From NCBI GenBank assembly GCA_019244945.1, contig JAFASD010000325.1, positions 1 to 10,180 of the forward strand: DNA of 10,180 nt, given 5' to 3'. The notes under the pieces were generated by a model. The model did no database searches. It was not told where the DNA came from and saw only the letters and a list, made by a program, of their open reading frames with translations. This document shows, one piece after another, positions 7,285 through 10,180 of the stretch. This DNA is from Acidobacteriaceae bacterium. Its GTDB lineage: Bacteria; Acidobacteriota; Terriglobia; Bryobacterales; Bryobacteraceae. Position numbers and translations under genes: made by a program. Positions within the stretch are counted from its first letter, which is position 1. Each line of letters begins with the position of its first letter.

Positions 7285-7370
7285 TTTCTGCCGAGAATTA
7301 TTTCCCGCGCGGGTGCAACCGGCAGTGCGACTGCCGCATCGAAACCGATGTACTCTGGGGTGGAGGCACT
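7285..7370. promoter_or_regulatory. Divergent intergenic region, probable promoters for both flanking genes
   Basis: 86 bp separate the start of the Tat-exported protein gene (leftward) from the start of the secreted protein gene (rightward), so both promoters and any shared operator should lie here. I cannot identify convincing -35/-10 pairs on either strand; AT-rich GAGAATTATTT at 7293-7303 is the only promoter-like tract. The half next to the rightward gene holds two adjacent inverted repeats, listed separately. Confidence 0.5.
7320..7350 (+). repeat. Two back-to-back inverted repeats in the leader of the secreted protein gene
   Basis: The first repeat has 7-bp arms CGGCAGT (7320-7326) and ACTGCCG (7330-7336) around a GCG loop. 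The second follows without a gap: CATCG (7337-7341) and CGATG (7346-7350) around AAAC. Both arms match perfectly. They end 6 bases before the GGGGTGGAGG ribosome binding region (7357-7366) of the gene starting at 7371. They could be RNA hairpins in the leader or operator half-sites; the sequence does not decide. Confidence 0.5.
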
Positions 7371-8099
7371 ATGAACTGGAGAGTTGCTGGGTTTCTTTTA
7401 ACATCTGCGTTCAGCTTTTCGGCTTTCGCTCAAATGCAACCGGGCATGCCGCCGCGCAACCTGCCTTCCGATTACGCTGCAACATTCCAAACCAAGAACG
7501 CCACCTATGCCGCTTCGCTTCTGCCTGCCGATCAGGTCAAGCATATTTTCGCCGTTGATATCAGCAAAACCTATGTAGTTTTCGAAGTGGCGTGTTACCC
7601 CGCGCAGAACGGCAAGGTCGGGATTGGACCAGACGATTTCCTGGTGAAATCCGGCGGAAACTCCGAGTTTATTCATTCTGCCGACGCGGTCACCGTCGCC
7701 TCTGTAATTCAAGAGAAGAACACGCCGCGGCCACCCTCCGGAAGAGATGTAGCGGTTGTACCTTCGGCCACGGTCGGGTACGAAAGCGGAACGGATCCCT
7801 ACTCAGGCCGGCGCGTGCATGGCGTTTACACGGAAGCCGGCGTAGGCGTCGGGGCCAACCCAGGCCCTGACCCTCGGTTTCCACCACCGCCGGGCAGTTC
7901 TCCCTATGATCGTCAGGTTCTCCAGGCGCAACTCGCGCAAAGAGCTCTGCCCTGGGGCCAATTCACTACGCCCATAGCCGGGTACCTATATTTCCCGGCA
8001 TCACGACTCAAGAAAAATTCGAACGGAACCTACGAACTGGACTACTTAGCCGACAATTCATCGCGAGTACAGCTTCAAGTCCCCACGAAAGGCCGCTGA
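7371..8099 (+). CDS. Small secreted protein of unknown function
   Basis: Protein of 242 residues with a clear Sec signal peptide: MNWRVAGFLLTSAFSFSAFA, cleavage predicted after AFA20. The mature part seems to have two beta-rich segments separated by a low-complexity linker. The first (about 38-115) contains VVFEVACYPAQNGKVGIGPDDFLVKSGG, a beta-sandwich-like pattern similar to other secreted bacterial proteins that measure or bind extracellular ligands. The linker (about 117-180) is rich in Pro and Gly (GVGVGANPGPDPRFPPPPGSSP). The last part (about 197-240) has PIAGYLYFPASRLKKNSNGTYELDYLADNS. I recognise no catalytic motif and no named family, although PIAGYLYFP-type endings occur in acidobacterial secreted proteins as far as I recall. 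The ATG at 7371 is chosen for the signal peptide and the preceding GGAGG at 7362-7366. It is transcribed away from the Tat gene and towards the broken permease. Confidence 0.85.
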   Translation: MNWRVAGFLLTSAFSFSAFAQMQPGMPPRNLPSDYAATFQTKNATYAASLLPADQVKHIFAVDISKTYVVFEVACYPAQNGKVGIGPDDFLVKSGGNSEFIHSADAVTVASVIQEKNTPRPPSGRDVAVVPSATVGYESGTDPYSGRRVHGVYTEAGVGVGANPGPDPRFPPPPGSSPYDRQVLQAQLAQRALPWGQFTTPIAGYLYFPASRLKKNSNGTYELDYLADNSSRVQLQVPTKGR

Positions 8100-8153
8100 C
8101 CCGGCTGCTGTAAGCCCACTCATAACTTTCATCGGAGACTTGCGCCGAGTGTA

Positions 8154-8175
8154 AGAATAGGGGTGCTCCCATTCT
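8154..8175. terminator. Hairpin between convergent genes, possible terminator
   Basis: AGAAT-A-GGG (8154-8162) pairs with CCC-ATTCT (8168-8175) through 8 base pairs with one bulged A and a five-base loop. It lies 55 bp after the stop of the secreted protein gene and 39 bp before the stop of the convergent permease remnant, where a two-way terminator would be expected. No T-tract follows on either strand, so it is not a classical intrinsic terminator. Confidence 0.4.
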
Positions 8176-8213
8176 CCCTGAGTCTTCGGAGATAACGAGA
8201 CATTCTCACGAGG

Positions 8214-10180
8214 CTATTCATTGCGTAACGCGACGGCAGGGTCCACGTGAGCCGCGCGACTAGCCGGCAGCATGATAGCCGCTGCTCCGACGCAGGCCAC
8301 CAGCAGGACGACTCCCGCCAGCATACGCGGATCCGTCGGCCGAACTTCGTAGAGCAAATTCGCCATCCATCTTGCAATTACGAAAGTAGCCCCAAGCCCG
8401 ATCGCTAGTCCGAAGAGAATCGGGCCACTACCTTGGCGCACGACGAGGAGCAATAAGTCATACGTTTGCGCGCCGATCGCTAGCCGGATTCCGAACCCAC
8501 CGAGTCGCTGAGAAACCAATTGTTAGATCACGCCATATAAGCCAACTGCGGCGAGCAAGATGGCTGTGACGGCAAACACCGCAACCAGAGCTGCACGGAA
8601 TCGCGCGAAGGACAAGAGCCGCGAAAGATCGCTCTCCATGCTTTCCAGGTCGTCGCTGTGCGGGATCCGGCTATCGACAGTGTCCAGGGCAGCTTCTACT
8701 CCTCTGATCACCGTTCCGTTGTGCGCGCGAACGAGTAACACAAACTGCTCGGTCGGCGCCTGCAAGACAGGTCGATACAGCAATGGGTTTGTCTGCCAGC
8801 TCATTTCATGCATCAGACTGCTGTGCTTGCTGTCTTCAACAACTCCTACAATCCTCAACCACGGATTGGTATGCGTTTCGTTCCGCAGCCGCACTCGTTT
8901 CCCGAGTGGATTCTCTCCTGAAAAATATCGACGCGCCAGCATCTCGTTTACGATCGCAACCGGCTCGGCTGCTGCTTGATCGCGATCATCGAAAAGGCGT
9001 CCCTTAAGAAAATGCGTCTCGAGAACCGAAAAGTATCGTGGACCAATCGATGCGCTCCCGACATCGTTCATTTCGGCAGTTTGCCTACCCGGCTCTCCGT
9101 CGATTTCTAACACGCTGGAACCTCCTCCGTACAAAGGAAGCTCGGAACCCAAGGTGGTTCGTTTGTCCGGAAGCGTTCGGTCCAGCGCTCGCAGAAGCGC
9201 TTTGTAGAAGCTAACCCTGGCAGCATCATTCGGATAACGATCGGCGGGCAGATACAAACTCGTGAACCGCAGGTGATGCGGATTAAACCCGAGCGATGCG
9301 TTTTCCATGCGGTATAAACTGCTCACCAGCAAGACTGCTCCTGCCAGCAGCAGTACGGAAAGCGCCATCTCTACCGTTACGAACGCGCTTGCAAGGTGCT
9401 GACGTGAATCCTGTCGATCTGCGCTTCGGCCTCCTGCTTTCAATGCGCTGTTCACGTCCACACGTGAGGCTTTCACGGCCGGCAGTAAGCCAAAAATCAA
9501 AACAGTCGCAAGTGTCAGCAAGCCGCTGAATGCAAGCGCTGTCAAATTAACCCTTACCTCCGAACCCACGGGTAGTTCGATGGGATTTGCGCGATTAAAC
9601 CATCTGATCACGCCCAAGGCAATCGCCACGCCGCCTACCGCTCCAAGAGAGCCGAGCACGAGCGACTCTGTCAAGAGCTGTCGCATCAATCTCGCCGTAC
9701 TCGAGCCCAAAGCGGCGCGAACCGCGAGTTCGCTCCCCCGTGTCAACGAGCGTCCCAACAGCAGATTCCCCACGTTTAGACACGCGATCAGCAGTAAAAA
9801 GAGCACCGCGCTCGCCGCCAGTCCGATGGTAGTCCGCAGAGTGCGACTTGCCAGAAACGTGAACTGATCCTGAAGGTAGAAAACCGCTGCAGTCCGGTAT
9901 CGCTCTTCGGGATCATGTTGCTGGACCGCGCGATGAATCGCCTCCACTTCGTTCTGCGTCTGTGACAGTGTCACCCCCGGCTTCAGCCGCGCGAAAGTTC
10001 CGACAATCAATTTCTCGCGAGGCGGTTTCGAACTAGGGCCGGCTAGAATCCAGAGCTGTGTTTGTCTCGGATAAAAGCTGAAGGTGGGCGGCATCACACC
10101 AACAACGGTGCAGGGTTGGTCGTCAATGGTCAGCCTAGTCCCAACCACATCCGTTCTCGCGGCCAGCTTTTCTCGCCAAA
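8214..10180 (-). pseudogene. ADOP/MacB-like FtsX permease, interrupted by an in-frame stop; 5' end outside window
   Basis: Large inner-membrane permease of the MacB/FtsX type with acidobacterial duplicated-orphan-permease (ADOP) layout. The frame enters at the right edge with WREKLAARTDVVGTRL and continues with a periplasmic MacB-like core (VVGVMPPTFSFYP), a first FtsX block with helices near 10042-9967 to 9600 (LFLLLIACLNVGNLLL, ELAVRAALGSSTARLMRQLLTESLVLG), ATVLIFGLLPAVKASRVD, and a second periplasmic core ending at VNEMLARRYF...GKRVRLRNE and RIVGVVEDSK. The second FtsX block starts FARFRAALVAVFAVTAILLAAVGLYGVI and hits TAA at 8523-8525. The same frame continues immediately with [18 protein letters not shown], two more helices and the normal family end [17 protein letters not shown]. 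The motif after the stop, usually VSQRTREIGIRMALGA, is also altered. One nonsense change, not a frameshift, breaks the gene. The family is thought to export or to transmit mechanical signals; the substrate is unknown. Confidence 0.85.

Noticed and set aside
7304..7313. CCCGCGCGGG palindrome as an operator
   Set aside because: A self-complementary GC run of 10 bases is common in GC-rich DNA and has no repeat partner nearby.
7197..7370. N-terminal extension of the secreted protein frame
   Set aside because: It runs through the divergent spacer and the opposite gene; the ATG at 7371 has a ribosome binding site and starts a clean signal peptide.
8129..8377. Small - strand open frame overlapping the permease end, as a sign of frameshift
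   Set aside because: The true permease frame continues unbroken to 8214 with the family C-terminus; this other frame has a composition unlike a membrane protein.

Overview
The window is GC-rich and densely coded, and looks like a chromosomal segment from an Acidobacteriota member, perhaps of the Solibacter/Bryobacterales kind. The main taxonomic clue is the large MacB/FtsX-type permease at the right edge. It has the layout of the ADOP family (acidobacterial duplicated orphan permeases), which is expanded in that phylum. The Tat-exported DUF1501-like protein and the small EWLK/VLAxxG-type antitoxin fit the same background. The assignment is inferred from gene content only.

Left part (1-4005, + strand): a compact amino-acid catabolic operon. 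The 3' end of threonine 3-dehydrogenase (tdh) overlaps an iron-sulfur L-serine dehydratase (sdaA) by four bases. After 18 bp comes 2-amino-3-ketobutyrate CoA ligase (kbl). Tdh plus Kbl convert threonine to glycine and acetyl-CoA. If glycine becomes serine through GlyA (not in the window), SdaA would send it on to pyruvate. A secreted alpha/beta-hydrolase esterase starts 3 bp after kbl and is probably co-transcribed.

Middle (about 3996-4765, + strand): a RelE/ParE-type toxin-antitoxin module. The antitoxin has its own ribosome binding site and overlaps the toxin start by one base. Directly upstream, in the same open frame, lies a diverged second copy of the antitoxin domain with no convincing start of its own.

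Centre right (4859-7284, - strand): a two-gene operon. The first gene encodes a Tat-exported alkaline-phosphatase-superfamily protein (DUF1501/sulfatase-like). The second encodes a 402-residue protein that I do not recognise. A divergent 86-bp spacer with two back-to-back inverted repeats separates this operon from a + strand gene for a small secreted protein of unknown function (7371-8099).

Right edge (8214-10180, - strand): the ADOP-like permease, interrupted by one in-frame TAA and therefore a pseudogene, with its 5' end outside the window. A bulged hairpin sits between it and the convergent secreted-protein gene. No RNA genes, insertion sequences, CRISPR arrays or attachment sites were seen. 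Nothing here is clearly a new multi-gene system. The most unusual items are the Tat-exported protein with an atypical active site and its unknown partner, the duplicated antitoxin domain, and the hairpin pair in the divergent spacer.
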